A stretch of DNA of 64,000 bases from Streptococcus iniae (GCF_030732225.1 NZ_CP132230.1:90001-154000); one strand, 5' to 3'. Shown: positions 25,257 through 35,137, numbered from the stretch's first letter. Notes: generated from the sequence alone by a model not told the origin. Numbers and translations are program-made.

Positions 25257-26468
25257 ATGCAAGAAGTTTTAGTTTTAGGAGCTGGTTATGCTGGTTTGAA
25301 GGCTGTTCGTAATCTTCAAAAGCAAGCTGGGGATTTTCATATTACCTTGGTGGACCGTAATGAATACCATTATGAAGCAACAGAATTACACGAGGTTGCT
25401 GCTGGTTCACAACCAAAAGAAAAAATTACTTTTTCGGTTAAAGAAGTGATTAACCCTAAAAAGGTAACTTTCTTACAAGACGAGGTTGTTAAAGTTAACC
25501 CTGAAGAAAATACAGTTGAACTTAAAACAGCTGGAAGCGTATCTTATGATTATGTCGTTGTTGCTCTAGGTTTTTGTTCAGAAACCTTTGGCATTAAAGG
25601 TGCTAAAGAAAATGCCCTTGAAATGGTAAACATTGATACAGCGGTAAATATCCATAATCACATTTTACAAATGATGGAAAAATACCGTGAAACGAAAGAT
25701 AAAAATTACCTTCGTTTGCTCGTTTGTGGTGCAGGTTTCACTGGAATTGAACTTGCGGGAGCTTTGGTTGATGAACGTAAACGCTATGCTAAAGTTGCTG
25801 GTGTTAGTCCTGATGACATCGAGATTGTTTGTGTGGAAGCAGCAACACGTATCTTACCAATGTTTGACGATAAACTGGCACAACACGGCCTTGATTTAAT
25901 CCAAAAACTTGGTGTTAAAATGATGCTTGGTTCAATGATTAAAGAAATCAAACCAGGTGAAGTGATTTATGTAACAAGTCCAGAAGAAGATGCAGAACGT
26001 CAATCCATTGCTGCTGAAACAATCATTTGGACAACAGGTGTTAGCGGAAGCCCTGTTATGGGGGAATCTGGATTTGCTGAGCGTCGTGGACGTGTTATCA
26101 TCAATAAAGACTTACGTGATCCTAAGTATGATAATGTTTACATCATTGGAGATGTTTCTGCTTTGATGGATCCATCAACAGACCGTCCTTATGCAACGAC
26201 TGCTCAAATTGCAACGCGTATGGGAGCACATACGGCAGTCAATTTGGCCCATCAATTAAAAGGTGAAGCAACTGTTGATTTCAACTACACGTCATTAGGA
26301 ACAGTGGCATCAGTTGGGAATACACATGCTTTTGGCTTAGTTGGAAAAGCAAAAGTTAAGGGTTATCCAGCATCAGTGGTTAAAAAGAGCATTATGAATA
26401 AATCACTGGTTGATATGGGTGGTTTAAAAGAGCTTTTAGCTAAAGGACGCTTCGATTTGTATCATTAA
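25257..26468 (+). CDS. ndh: Type II NADH:quinone oxidoreductase (non-proton-pumping)
   Basis: 403 residues with two Rossmann folds: an FAD-binding motif at the N-terminus (VLGAGYAGLKAVRNL) and an NADH-binding motif (VCGAGFTGIELAGAL, residues about 155-170), plus the C-terminal FAD contact VYIIGDVSALMDP. A membrane-associating C-terminal region is typical. It passes electrons from NADH to (demethyl)menaquinone, feeding the cytochrome bd oxidase encoded next. Ribosome site AGAGGAGA. It follows menA by 12 bp. Confidence 0.93.
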   Translation: MQEVLVLGAGYAGLKAVRNLQKQAGDFHITLVDRNEYHYEATELHEVAAGSQPKEKITFSVKEVINPKKVTFLQDEVVKVNPEENTVELKTAGSVSYDYVVVALGFCSETFGIKGAKENALEMVNIDTAVNIHNHILQMMEKYRETKDKNYLRLLVCGAGFTGIELAGALVDERKRYAKVAGVSPDDIEIVCVEAATRILPMFDDKLAQHGLDLIQKLGVKMMLGSMIKEIKPGEVIYVTSPEEDAERQSIAAETIIWTTGVSGSPVMGESGFAERRGRVIINKDLRDPKYDNVYIIGDVSALMDPSTDRPYATTAQIATRMGAHTAVNLAHQLKGEATVDFNYTSLGTVASVGNTHAFGLVGKAKVKGYPASVVKKSIMNKSLVDMGGLKELLAKGRFDLYH

Positions 26469-26554
26469 GATAAGGAAGAGTCAAAACATTACGAGTGATT
26501 TCGTAGGGGTCACTTATTTATCTGCTATTATTATTACAAATCGGAGGGGATTTT

Positions 26555-27982
26555 ATGACTATTGAAACGTTAGCGCGCTTTCAATTTGCAATGACAACAA
26601 TCTTCCACTTTTTCTTCGTTCCATTTACAATTGGAACATGTTTAGTGGTTGCAATCATGGAAACATGTTATGTTGTTACTGGAAATGAAGACTATAAAAA
26701 AATGACAAAATTTTGGGGTAACATCATGCTCCTTAGTTTTGCAGTTGGTGTTGTTACAGGAATTATCCAAGAATTTCAATTTGGAATGAACTGGTCTGAT
26801 TATTCTCGTTTTGTTGGGGATATTTTTGGCGCACCCTTGGCTATTGAAGCTTTGCTTGCCTTCTTTATGGAATCTACTTTCTTAGGATTGTGGATGTTCA
26901 CCTGGGATAATAAAAAAATCAGCAAAAAAATGCATGCTGCTTTCATTTGGTTGGTTGTTTTTGGCTCAATGATGTCAGCTATGTGGATTTTGATTGCTAA
27001 TAGTTTTATGCAAAATCCAGTAGGTTATGAAATTAAAAATGGCCGAGCTCAAATGACGGATTTCTTTGCACTTGTTAAGAATTTCCAATTCCATTATGAA
27101 TTTGCGCATGTTATTACGGGTGCAATTACCATGGGCGGTATTGTTATTGCAGGTATGGCAGCCTTCATGCTCTTGAAAAAAGAGTCTTTAACAGAATCAA
27201 CACAACGTATTTATAAAAAATCACTGCGTCTTGGTTTGCTTGTGTCATTGATTGGTTCTATTTCAGTTATGGGAGTTGGTGATTTACAGATGAAATCACT
27301 TCTTCATGACCAACCAATGAAATTTGCAGCCATGGAAGGTGACTATGAAGATTCTGGTGATCCCGCTGCTTGGACAGTTGTGGCTTGGGCAAATGAAGCT
27401 GACAAAAAACAAGTCTTTGGGATTAAGATTCCTTACATGTTAAGTATCCTTTCTTATGGCAAACCATCTGGTTCTGTTAAAGGGATGAATACTGTTAACA
27501 AAGAGTTAATTGAAAAATACGGTAACCGTAATTATTATCCAATGGTAAACCTTTTGTTCTACGGCTTTAGAACGATGGCGGCCTTTGGGACATTGATGTT
27601 TGGTGTTTCTGTCTTAGGATTATTCTTAACACGTCAGAAAAATCCACTTCTTTATAAGCACAAGTGGATGCTTTGGATTGTTGCTTTGACAACTTTTGCA
27701 CCATTCTTTGCTAACACATTTGGTTGGGTTATTACTGAGCAAGGGCGTTACCCTTGGACAGTTTATGGACTCTTCACAATTTCAGACAGTGTGTCACCAA
27801 ATGTTTCAGTAGCATCACTTCTTGTTTCAAACATCGTTTACTTCCTTCTCTTTAGTGGTTTAGGGGCAATGATGGTGGTCCTAGTTATTCGTGAATTGAA
27901 AAAGGGTCCAGAACATGAAGAAGAGCAACTGGGTTTGTTAAAAACGTCGTCATTAGATCCATTTGAAAAGGGGGCTTATTAA
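26555..27982 (+). CDS. cydA: Cytochrome bd quinol oxidase subunit I
   Basis: 475 residues, a multi-pass membrane protein. The N-terminus LARFQFAMTTIFHFFFVPFT carries the His ligand of haem b595 (His18). FQFHYEFAHVITGA supplies the haem b558 His, and the quinol-binding Q-loop region is of the short Firmicute type. GRYPWTVYGLF is a hallmark near the C-terminus. It oxidises quinol and reduces oxygen to water without pumping. It has a strong GGAGGGG ribosome site. The 86 bp upstream contains a promoter-like TATTAT, and the gene begins the cydABCD operon. Confidence 0.96.
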   Translation: MTIETLARFQFAMTTIFHFFFVPFTIGTCLVVAIMETCYVVTGNEDYKKMTKFWGNIMLLSFAVGVVTGIIQEFQFGMNWSDYSRFVGDIFGAPLAIEALLAFFMESTFLGLWMFTWDNKKISKKMHAAFIWLVVFGSMMSAMWILIANSFMQNPVGYEIKNGRAQMTDFFALVKNFQFHYEFAHVITGAITMGGIVIAGMAAFMLLKKESLTESTQRIYKKSLRLGLLVSLIGSISVMGVGDLQMKSLLHDQPMKFAAMEGDYEDSGDPAAWTVVAWANEADKKQVFGIKIPYMLSILSYGKPSGSVKGMNTVNKELIEKYGNRNYYPMVNLLFYGFRTMAAFGTLMFGVSVLGLFLTRQKNPLLYKHKWMLWIVALTTFAPFFANTFGWVITEQGRYPWTVYGLFTISDSVSPNVSVASLLVSNIVYFLLFSGLGAMMVVLVIRELKKGPEHEEEQLGLLKTSSLDPFEKGAY

Positions 27983-27983
27983 A

Positions 27984-29003
27984 ATGAGTGGTTTACAATT
28001 TTTTTGGTTCTTTCTAATTGGTCTCCTTTTCTCAGGGTTTTTCTTCCTTGAAGGATTCGACTTTGGTGTTGGTATGGCAGTTCAAACGCTTGCTCACAGT
28101 GAAGAAGAAAAAGATCAAATCGTATCAACTATTGGCCCAGTTTGGGATGGCAATGAAGTTTGGTTGCTAACGGCTGGTGGTGCAATGTTTGCATCGTTTC
28201 CGTATTGGTATGCTTCTCTTTTTAGTGGTTACTACTTGATTTTATTAACCATTTTGTTTGGTTTAATTATTCGTGGCGTTTCTTTTGAATTCAGACACAA
28301 TGTGCCAAAAGAACAAAAGAACATTTGGAATTGGGCTTTAACCATTGGTTCAGCTATCGTGCCATTCTTCTTTGGGGTGATGTTTGTTAGTCTTGTTCAA
28401 GGAATGCCTTTAGATGCGTCAGCTAATATGACAGCAAGTTTCAGTGATTATTTCAATATTTTCTCAATCGTTGGTGGCGTAGCTATGCTACTTCTTGCCT
28501 ATTTGCACGGCTTGAACTATATTGCTTTGAAAACGGATGGACCTGTTAGACAACGTGCAAACAACTATGCGCAATTGCTTTACTGGGTTCTTTACCTTGG
28601 CTTAGCTGTTTTTGCCTTATTATTGCTTTTGAAAACAGATTTCTTTAGTCTTCATCCGGTCGTGACATCTCTTCTTGTTGTAGTCTTGGTTGCTTTATCA
28701 GTCTTTGCTCATGTGTCAGTCTTTAAAGGTGCTGAAATGGCTGCTTTCTTGGCAAGTGGTCTTAGCTTGGTAACAGTGGTTGTTCTCTTATTCCAGGGCT
28801 TATTCCCGCGTGTGATGATTAGTTCAATCAGTTCAAAATATGATTTGTTAATTGCTAATGCATCATCAACACCATATACCTTGAAGATTATGTCAATAGT
28901 AGCTATTAGCTTGGTTCCATTTGTTTTGGCATACACAGCTTGGGCTTATTACATTTTTAGAAAACGTATTACATTACCAGTTATTGTAACGGGGGAAAAA
29001 TAA
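27984..29003 (+). CDS. cydB: Cytochrome bd quinol oxidase subunit II
   Basis: 339 residues from the ATG at 27984, two bases after the cydA stop, with AAGGGGG as ribosome site inside the end of cydA; I reject an upstream start at 27963. The N-terminus FFWFFLIGLLFSGFFFLEGF, DFGVGMAVQTL and the IGPVWDGNEVWLLTAGGAMF segment are diagnostic of CydB. It has eight or nine membrane helices. It stabilises the haem sites of CydA. Its stop overlaps the cydC start (TAATG). Confidence 0.96.
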   Translation: MSGLQFFWFFLIGLLFSGFFFLEGFDFGVGMAVQTLAHSEEEKDQIVSTIGPVWDGNEVWLLTAGGAMFASFPYWYASLFSGYYLILLTILFGLIIRGVSFEFRHNVPKEQKNIWNWALTIGSAIVPFFFGVMFVSLVQGMPLDASANMTASFSDYFNIFSIVGGVAMLLLAYLHGLNYIALKTDGPVRQRANNYAQLLYWVLYLGLAVFALLLLLKTDFFSLHPVVTSLLVVVLVALSVFAHVSVFKGAEMAAFLASGLSLVTVVVLLFQGLFPRVMISSISSKYDLLIANASSTPYTLKIMSIVAISLVPFVLAYTAWAYYIFRKRITLPVIVTGEK

Positions 29004-30721
29004 TGCTTGATAAGGCGGTTATGCGTCTGTCTGGTATTCATAAAGTATTAGGATTGCTTGCAGGATTAGATTTCCTTCAGGCAATCTTTATTATCGGACA
29101 GGCTTATTTTTTAAGTAGTACTATTACAGGTCTTTGGCATGGGCAGGGTCTTAAGGCACAATCAAATGTTCTAATACTCTATATGCTAGCCTATTTGGGT
29201 AGACATGCCATTAATTACATTAAAGACAAGCAATTGGATGCTTTTGCAGCCAAACACTCCAAGGCCATACGCAGTCAACTCTTGAGTAAAATATTTAGGC
29301 TTGGTCCTACAGTTGTGCAAGAAGAGGGATCTGGGAATGTTATTACTATGGCCCTTGATGGGATTAGTTTGATTGAAAATTATTTGCATCTTGTTTTAAA
29401 TAAGATGATGAATATGTCAGTGATTCCATTTTTAATTTTGGCCTTTATTTTTTATTTGGATTGGGAGTCGGGCCTCATTTTGTTGCTTGTATTTCCTTTG
29501 ATTATCATTTTTATGGTGATTTTAGGTTTGGCAGCAAAGGCTAAGGCAGACCGTCAATATGCGTCCTATCAACTCTTATCCAATCATTTTTTGGATTCCT
29601 TACGTGGGATTGACACGCTTCGTTTTTTTGGAATTAGTAAAGCTTACGCTAAGAGTATTTATAATAGCAGTGAGTCCTTTCGAAAAGCGACGATGAGTGC
29701 TTTGAAAGTTGGGATTTTATCAACCTTTGCTTTAGACTTTTTCACAACGCTATCGATTGCTATTGTTGCAGTTCTCTTGGGTTTACGGCTCATTAATGAA
29801 GAAATTTTTCTTTTTCCAGCTTTGACGGTTTTGATTTTAGCGCCGGAATATTTTATCCCAGTTCGTGATTTTTCTAGTGACTATCATGCGACCTTGGACG
29901 GAAAGAATGCTTTTCAGGCAATTCAAAAAATTCTTGCTAAAGAAGAATCGGCTGTTACGGAAATGAAGCTTGCTGCTTGGTCAGAACAATCACGAATTAC
30001 CTTAGATGACATTGCTTTAGATTATGAAAAGACACCATTTTTGGAGATTCCTCAGCTGCATTTTTCGGGTTATCAAAAAATTGGAATTGTTGGAATGAGT
30101 GGTTCTGGTAAATCAACCTTGGTCAATCTTTTAAGTGGCTTTTTAGAGCCCTCTAGAGGAAGTTTCACTATTGATGGTCAAAAGACTTCTAATATGAACC
30201 AAATGGATTGGCGCAAGCAACTGCTTTACATACCACAATCACCTTACGTTTTTGAGATGACTTTAAGAGATAATATTGCTTTTTATACACCGGATGCTAG
30301 TGACCAAGAGATTTTGGAAGCTGTTAAGGTAGTAGGACTTGACGGTCTTTTAGCGGAATTGCCTCAAGGGTTAGAGACCCTTGTTGGAAACGGAGCTCGC
30401 CCACTTAGTGGTGGTCAGGCGCAACGTATTGCTCTAGCCCGTGCTTTCTTGGACCAAAATCGTAAAATTCTCTTGCTGGATGAACCAACGGCTCATCTAG
30501 ATATTGAGACAGAAGTTGAGTTGAAAGAAAGAATGTTGCCTTTAATGGCAAATCGCTTGGTCTTTTTTGCCACACACCGTTTACATTGGTTGAAGGAAAT
30601 GGATACTATTTTGGTTCTTGAAAATGGTCGCTTGGTAGAAGTAGGCTCTTATGATGAGTTGATGGCTAAAAAAGCTGCGTTATTCCATCTTAAGCACGCT
30701 ATGGGAGGTTTAAATGACTAA
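29003..30721 (+). CDS. cydC: Heterodimeric ABC exporter subunit CydC (cytochrome bd assembly)
   Basis: 572 residues: an N-terminal six-helix ABC transmembrane domain and a C-terminal ATPase with Walker A GMSGSGKST, signature LSGGQAQR and Walker B ILLLDEPTAHLD. With CydD it forms the exporter of thiols or haem-related factors needed to mature cytochrome bd. It begins at the ATG overlapping the cydB stop by one base and ends overlapping cydD by eight bases, showing tight coupling. Which partner is called C or D follows gene order in Gram-positive operons. Confidence 0.93.
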   Translation: MLDKAVMRLSGIHKVLGLLAGLDFLQAIFIIGQAYFLSSTITGLWHGQGLKAQSNVLILYMLAYLGRHAINYIKDKQLDAFAAKHSKAIRSQLLSKIFRLGPTVVQEEGSGNVITMALDGISLIENYLHLVLNKMMNMSVIPFLILAFIFYLDWESGLILLLVFPLIIIFMVILGLAAKAKADRQYASYQLLSNHFLDSLRGIDTLRFFGISKAYAKSIYNSSESFRKATMSALKVGILSTFALDFFTTLSIAIVAVLLGLRLINEEIFLFPALTVLILAPEYFIPVRDFSSDYHATLDGKNAFQAIQKILAKEESAVTEMKLAAWSEQSRITLDDIALDYEKTPFLEIPQLHFSGYQKIGIVGMSGSGKSTLVNLLSGFLEPSRGSFTIDGQKTSNMNQMDWRKQLLYIPQSPYVFEMTLRDNIAFYTPDASDQEILEAVKVVGLDGLLAELPQGLETLVGNGARPLSGGQAQRIALARAFLDQNRKILLLDEPTAHLDIETEVELKERMLPLMANRLVFFATHRLHWLKEMDTILVLENGRLVEVGSYDELMAKKAALFHLKHAMGGLND

Positions 30722-32459
30722 AATTCCTTTATTTGAAGCCTTTAAAAATGATCAATGGGTTAAACCTTTTTTTAAAAAGTACAAAGTTAATCTTGTTTTA
30801 GCCCTGACACTTGGTTTTCTAACCTTTTTTGCTGCTAGTGCTTTGATGTTTAACTCAGGTTTTTTAATCAGTAAATCAGCATCTTTACCGACAAATATTC
30901 TTCTGGTTTATATTCCAATTGTTTTGACTAGAGCTTTTGGTATTGGCCGTCCGATTTTTAGGTACTTGGAGCGTCTAACCAGCCACAATTGGGTTTTGAA
31001 GATGACCTCTAAACTTCGCTTAAAACTCTATCAAACTTTAGAACAAGACGCTATTTTTCTGAAGAGGAATTACCGATTAGGTGACATTATGGGCTTGTTG
31101 GCTGAAGACATTAATCATGTGCAAAATCTTTATTTGAGAACGATTTTTCCAACAGTTATTGCCTGGCTACTCTATAGTTTTGTTGTTATTGCTTTAGGCT
31201 TTTTCTCTATTTGGTTTGCTTTGGTGATGGCTATTTATTTGGGGGTTCTTGTTTTTCTATTCCCGATGTGGTCTGTCATTATTAATGGAGCCCGCCAGCA
31301 ACAAGAAAAGGCTCTAAAAAATGACCTCTACACGGAATTAACTGATAATGTATTGGGAGTTTCTGACTGGATTTTTAGCCAACGCGGGCAAGACTACGTT
31401 CAGTTGCATGAGGCTTCTGAGGACAAATTGGCTACTATCCAAAAAAGGATGAAAGAGTTCAACCATAAACGGACCTTTCTTTTTGAGATTGCTTTTGGTT
31501 TACTATCTGTTTTGGTGCTTATTTGGGCAAGTCAGACTTTTGTGGGACAAAATGGCGGTGCAGCCAATTGGGTCGCAGCCTTTGTCCTTTGCCTCTTTCC
31601 TTTAGTAGAGGCTTTTGCGGGCTTGTCGGCTGCTGGTCAAGAAAGCAATTCTTATGCGGACTCACTTCAACGTTTTAAGGCTTTGCCTATAATCAAAAAA
31701 GAAATTGAAGAAGGTTTATTGCCTCAAGAATGCTTTGATTTGCAGATTCAAAACCTCTCTTTTAGTTATGGAAATGGGCAAGGAAATGTTTTGGAAGGTC
31801 TTGATTTGGAGATTAAGCAGGGGCAAAAACTGGCGATTCTAGGTCGTAGTGGTTCTGGAAAGTCTACTTTTGCTAGTCTTTTACGAGGTGATTTGACACC
31901 CAGTCAAGGGCATATTTTACTAGGTGGATACCCAGTTTCTGAATTAAAAGAACACATTTCAGATTACATTTCAGTGATTCAACAAGCGCCTTATCTTTTT
32001 AACACTAGCATTTTAAATAACCTACGCTTAGCTAATCAAGAAGCTAGTGTTTCAGAGGTTTGGAAGATTCTGGATAAAGTTGGTCTTAAAGAAATGGTTG
32101 AAAGATTGCCTGAAGGGCTTGAAACAATGGTTGATGAAGCAGGGCTACGTTTTTCTGGAGGTGAGCGTCACCGCTTGGCCTTGGCAAGGATTTTATTACA
32201 AGACACACCGATAGTTTTACTAGATGAGCCGACAGTTGGTTTGGATCCTATTACAGAAATGAAACTGCTAAAAACCTTTATGCAAGCTTTAGAGGGTAAA
32301 ACGTTGATTTGGATCACCCACCATTTAAAAGGGATTGAGGCTTGTGACCGTGTTATCTTTATTGAAGACGGTCATTTGGAAATGCAAGGTTCTCCAGAAG
32401 AGCTTGCCCAAAACAGTTCACGTTACCGTCAGTTAAAAGCTATTGATGATGGTCAATGA
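30714..32459 (+). CDS. cydD: Heterodimeric ABC exporter subunit CydD (cytochrome bd assembly)
   Basis: 581 residues with the same layout as CydC: a transmembrane domain (SALMFNSGFLISKSASLP near the start and the conserved FRYLERLTSHN loop), then Walker A GRSGSGKST, a degenerate-looking but complete signature FSGGERHR and Walker B IVLLDEPTVGLD with the switch His in ITHH. The start is eight bases inside cydC behind GGGAGG. It is the last gene of the operon; a strong hairpin follows. Confidence 0.93.
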   Translation: MTKIPLFEAFKNDQWVKPFFKKYKVNLVLALTLGFLTFFAASALMFNSGFLISKSASLPTNILLVYIPIVLTRAFGIGRPIFRYLERLTSHNWVLKMTSKLRLKLYQTLEQDAIFLKRNYRLGDIMGLLAEDINHVQNLYLRTIFPTVIAWLLYSFVVIALGFFSIWFALVMAIYLGVLVFLFPMWSVIINGARQQQEKALKNDLYTELTDNVLGVSDWIFSQRGQDYVQLHEASEDKLATIQKRMKEFNHKRTFLFEIAFGLLSVLVLIWASQTFVGQNGGAANWVAAFVLCLFPLVEAFAGLSAAGQESNSYADSLQRFKALPIIKKEIEEGLLPQECFDLQIQNLSFSYGNGQGNVLEGLDLEIKQGQKLAILGRSGSGKSTFASLLRGDLTPSQGHILLGGYPVSELKEHISDYISVIQQAPYLFNTSILNNLRLANQEASVSEVWKILDKVGLKEMVERLPEGLETMVDEAGLRFSGGERHRLALARILLQDTPIVLLDEPTVGLDPITEMKLLKTFMQALEGKTLIWITHHLKGIEACDRVIFIEDGHLEMQGSPEELAQNSSRYRQLKAIDDGQ

Positions 32460-32516
32460 CAATACCTTTGGCTAAAATTTCTATGCTCATTTCTTCTTTT
32501 GAGAAATGAGTCCTCT

Positions 32517-32564
32517 AAAAAGGCATAGAATAACGTTATTAAAAACGTTGATTCTATGCCTTTT
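32517..32564. terminator. Bidirectional terminator between cydD and the prenyl synthase gene
   Basis: AAAAGGCATAGAAT (from 32517) pairs with ATTCTATGCCTTTT (32551-32564), with a short inner CG-containing extension, between convergent genes. A second small hairpin (CTCATTTC/GAAATGAG) lies at 32487-32510. Confidence 0.85.
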
Positions 32565-32592
32565 ACTTTATTCTTGAGCGTCGCTCTTTTTG

Positions 32593-33570
32593 TTACAAGT
32601 GACGTTTTAATAAATGTTTGCTTAGTTTTAATAATTGTTTTTGAGCTTTGATTTTTGGAAGTTTTTCAATAGCGAAGAGGGCCTCTTGTGTGTAAGTTTT
32701 TGCCATTTCTTTTGCTGCTTCGACGCCCTGATAATGAAGAACAAGTTCAGAAACTTTTTTGACGTCTTGGTCAGTCATGTGATTTTTCTTATCTAAGTAT
32801 GGCTTGAAAGCTTGGGGGTTTTCTTTAATGGCAAATAGTAATGGTAAGCTGTAAACACCGTTTCTTAAATCCTCAAGAACTGGCTTGTTAAATTGCTCTT
32901 TTTCTGCAGTATAGTCTAAAATATCATCTAAAATTTGGAAAGTCATGCCAATATTAAAGCCAATCAATGCTGCTTTGTCTGTGATGTTTTGGTCAGCTCC
33001 ACCAAAGAATGCTCCTTCTTGACAAGCTAGTTGGAAAAGTTCGGCAGTTTTTCCGGAAATGGCTTTTAAATAATCGTCAATAGACTGTTCTTGGTTAAAG
33101 TAGAGTTTCATTTGATCCAACTCGCCAATTAGGATTTTTTTCATGGCCTTGGCGTTGATAGTCATGTAGTCAGTTCCTGCCATTCCCTCTAGAATTAACT
33201 CAAAGAAAATGGTAAAGAGGAAATCTCCAGTATAGACAGCGACATCTTTGCCAAAAAGTGTTTGAATACTGGTCTGTCCACGTCTTAAGGGAGAGTCATC
33301 AATGATGTCATCGTGAACCAAAGTAGCCATATGAAGAATTTCAAGTGAGGCAGCAATTTTAAAAAGCTTATCTTGATTGTTTGCTTTAGATTGGCCAAAC
33401 TGGCTAAAGAGCAAGAAAAAAGCAGGCCGCAAATATTTTCCACCAGCGCGTGTCATTTTTTTTATGGCAGCTTCGATTTGAGGGTGGTCTAGTTGGACCC
33501 TTTCCTCGATCAGAGAGCTGACCTGATTGAGGTGATTTTCAATTTCAGGATAGTTACTCCAGTACGACAT
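32593..33570 (-). CDS. Trans-polyprenyl diphosphate synthase (quinone side chain)
   Basis: 325 residues of the all-trans isoprenyl synthase family. Both Asp-rich motifs are present: VHDDIIDDSPLRRG (first) and ILDDILDYTA (second), with GGKYLRPAFFLL at the N-terminus. It elongates farnesyl or geranyl diphosphate with isopentenyl diphosphate. Opposite the cyd operon and close to menA, the likely product is the long prenyl chain that MenA attaches. Length fits the long-chain catalytic subunit type; I see no small partner subunit. Chain length cannot be judged. Confidence 0.88.
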   Translation of the reverse strand: MSYWSNYPEIENHLNQVSSLIEERVQLDHPQIEAAIKKMTRAGGKYLRPAFFLLFSQFGQSKANNQDKLFKIAASLEILHMATLVHDDIIDDSPLRRGQTSIQTLFGKDVAVYTGDFLFTIFFELILEGMAGTDYMTINAKAMKKILIGELDQMKLYFNQEQSIDDYLKAISGKTAELFQLACQEGAFFGGADQNITDKAALIGFNIGMTFQILDDILDYTAEKEQFNKPVLEDLRNGVYSLPLLFAIKENPQAFKPYLDKKNHMTDQDVKKVSELVLHYQGVEAAKEMAKTYTQEALFAIEKLPKIKAQKQLLKLSKHLLKRHL

Positions 33571-33770
33571 TTAGGCTTCTCCTTGGCTTACTCTATATCT
33601 TTCTATTCTACCTCAAATAGCTCGTTATGGCTAGGATATTATTTTCAAGATCTCAGCTAAAGTTGTGAAATGTAAGCGGTTTAGATATTTAATAAAAATA
33701 ATTTATTTGAATTTTTCATTAATATTGTGTATATTTTAAATGATATAAACAGAAAAAAAGGAGGGGCAAA

Positions 33771-34622
33771 ATGGCATCAATCACAGAAAGAGCGCCAGCT
33801 AAGATTAATCTTGGTTTGGATATTATTGGCAAACGTCATGATGGTTACCATGATTTAGACATGGTTATGGTTAGTGTTGATTTGTGTGACTATATTACCG
33901 TGTCACCGATGGATGAGGATAGAATCCTGATTCAGTCAGATTGTTCTAAAATGCCTGTGGATAATAAAAATGATGTTTACAAGGCAGCTCTTTTGGTGAA
34001 GAAAGCTTACGGCATCACCCAAGGGGTCTCCATTTTCTTACGCAAAAAGATTCCTGTTTGTGCAGGGATGGGAGGAGGCTCTAGTGATGCAGCTGCGACG
34101 CTTAGAGCCTTAAACCGCTTATGGAATTTGAATATGAGCTGTCAAGAGATGATTGGTCTTGGTATGGCAATTGGCAGTGATGTTCCCTATTGTATTGAAG
34201 CAGGCTGTGCGCGTGTTGGAGGAAAAGGGGAAAAAGTTGAACAACTTGCTGGGCGTTTTTCGTCTTGGGTGGTTTTAGTCAAGCCAGAATTTGGCATTTC
34301 GACACGAACGGTTTTTCCTAAACTTGATTTGGAGCGGATTAGCCGAGTAGATATTGATGCACTTGTAACAGCTATTGAAACTAAGAATTACAGCACTTTG
34401 CAGACTGTGATGGGGAATTCCTTAGAAGACGTGTCTATTGCCAAGAGGCCTTTTATTCAGAAGATTAAAGATAGGATGCTAGCATCTGGTGCTGATGTGG
34501 CTCTGATGACAGGTAGTGGACCGTCTGTTTTTGCTCTTTGTCGGGCGGAAAAGCAGGCTGACCGAGTGGTCAATAGTCTCAAGGGTTTTTGTAAGGAAGT
34601 TTATAAAGTCAGGACGTTATAG
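33771..34622 (+). CDS. ispE: GHMP kinase annotated as 4-diphosphocytidyl-2-C-methylerythritol kinase
   Basis: 283 residues with the GHMP-kinase ATP loop PVCAGMGGGSSDAAATL, the N-terminal ITERAPAKINLGLDI and C-terminal MTGSGPSVFAL typical of IspE. In the MEP pathway it phosphorylates the CDP-methylerythritol intermediate. Streptococci make isoprenoids by mevalonate, so the true substrate of this conserved orphan is uncertain. An AGGAGGGG ribosome site precedes the ATG. It lies just upstream of adcR with its own transcript. Confidence 0.88.
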   Translation: MASITERAPAKINLGLDIIGKRHDGYHDLDMVMVSVDLCDYITVSPMDEDRILIQSDCSKMPVDNKNDVYKAALLVKKAYGITQGVSIFLRKKIPVCAGMGGGSSDAAATLRALNRLWNLNMSCQEMIGLGMAIGSDVPYCIEAGCARVGGKGEKVEQLAGRFSSWVVLVKPEFGISTRTVFPKLDLERISRVDIDALVTAIETKNYSTLQTVMGNSLEDVSIAKRPFIQKIKDRMLASGADVALMTGSGPSVFALCRAEKQADRVVNSLKGFCKEVYKVRTL

Positions 34623-34633
34623 ATGGACAGTAG

Positions 34634-34673
34634 TTGATTGATAGGCTTGTTTTTGCTATAATTAACTGGTTAA
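34634..34673 (+). promoter_or_regulatory. adcRCB promoter with AdcR operator
   Basis: TTGATT (34634-34639), 17 bp, then TATAAT (34657-34662), and overlapping its last base a perfect palindrome TTAACTGGTTAA (34662-34673), matching the known AdcR motif TTAACNNGTTAA. Zinc-loaded AdcR binding here would cover the start of transcription, giving autoregulation. Confidence 0.9.
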
Positions 34674-34689
34674 GAAGGCGAGGTTTAGG

Positions 34690-35133
34690 ATGGGGAAATT
34701 AGAAGGTAAAATCGATTATTTAGTTAACAAAATTTTGGTTAAGGCTGAAAATCAACACGAGCTCTTATTTGGTGCTTGTCAAAGTGATGTTAAGTTGACC
34801 AACACTCAAGAACATATTTTGATGCTCTTGTCACAAGATAAGTTAACGAATACAGATTTGGCTAAGAAGCTTAATATTAGTCAAGCGGCAGTAACAAAAG
34901 CTATTAAAAGTTTGATCAAACACGGTATGCTTGCCAGCACAAAAGATGTTGTGGATGCTCGTGTTACCTACTTTGAATTGACAGATTTGGCAAAACCAAT
35001 TGCTGAAGAACACACGCACCATCATGACAAAACATTGGATGTTTACCGCAGACTATTAGAGAATTTTAGCCCAGAAGAAGCACAAGTGGTTGATAAATTT
35101 TTGACTATTTTTGCTAAAGAATTAGAAGGGTAA
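34690..35133 (+). CDS. adcR: Zinc-responsive MarR-family repressor AdcR
   Basis: 147 residues with a winged-helix MarR core ([20 protein letters not shown], then [21 protein letters not shown]). Zinc ligands known for AdcR are apparent: the cluster of His in [12 protein letters not shown], plus Glu/His in the N-terminal helix [12 protein letters not shown]. It represses zinc uptake genes when zinc is plentiful. It starts behind AAGAAGGCGAGG; the operator sits in its own promoter. adcC begins four bases after its stop. Confidence 0.95.
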   Translation: MGKLEGKIDYLVNKILVKAENQHELLFGACQSDVKLTNTQEHILMLLSQDKLTNTDLAKKLNISQAAVTKAIKSLIKHGMLASTKDVVDARVTYFELTDLAKPIAEEHTHHHDKTLDVYRRLLENFSPEEAQVVDKFLTIFAKELEG

Positions 35134-35137
35134 GTCA

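Noticed and set aside
26469..26554. Rex or FNR operator upstream of cydA
   Set aside because: No TTGTGA-N6-TCACAA or TTGAT-N4-ATCAA type palindrome is present; only a weak AGTGA/TCACT pair.
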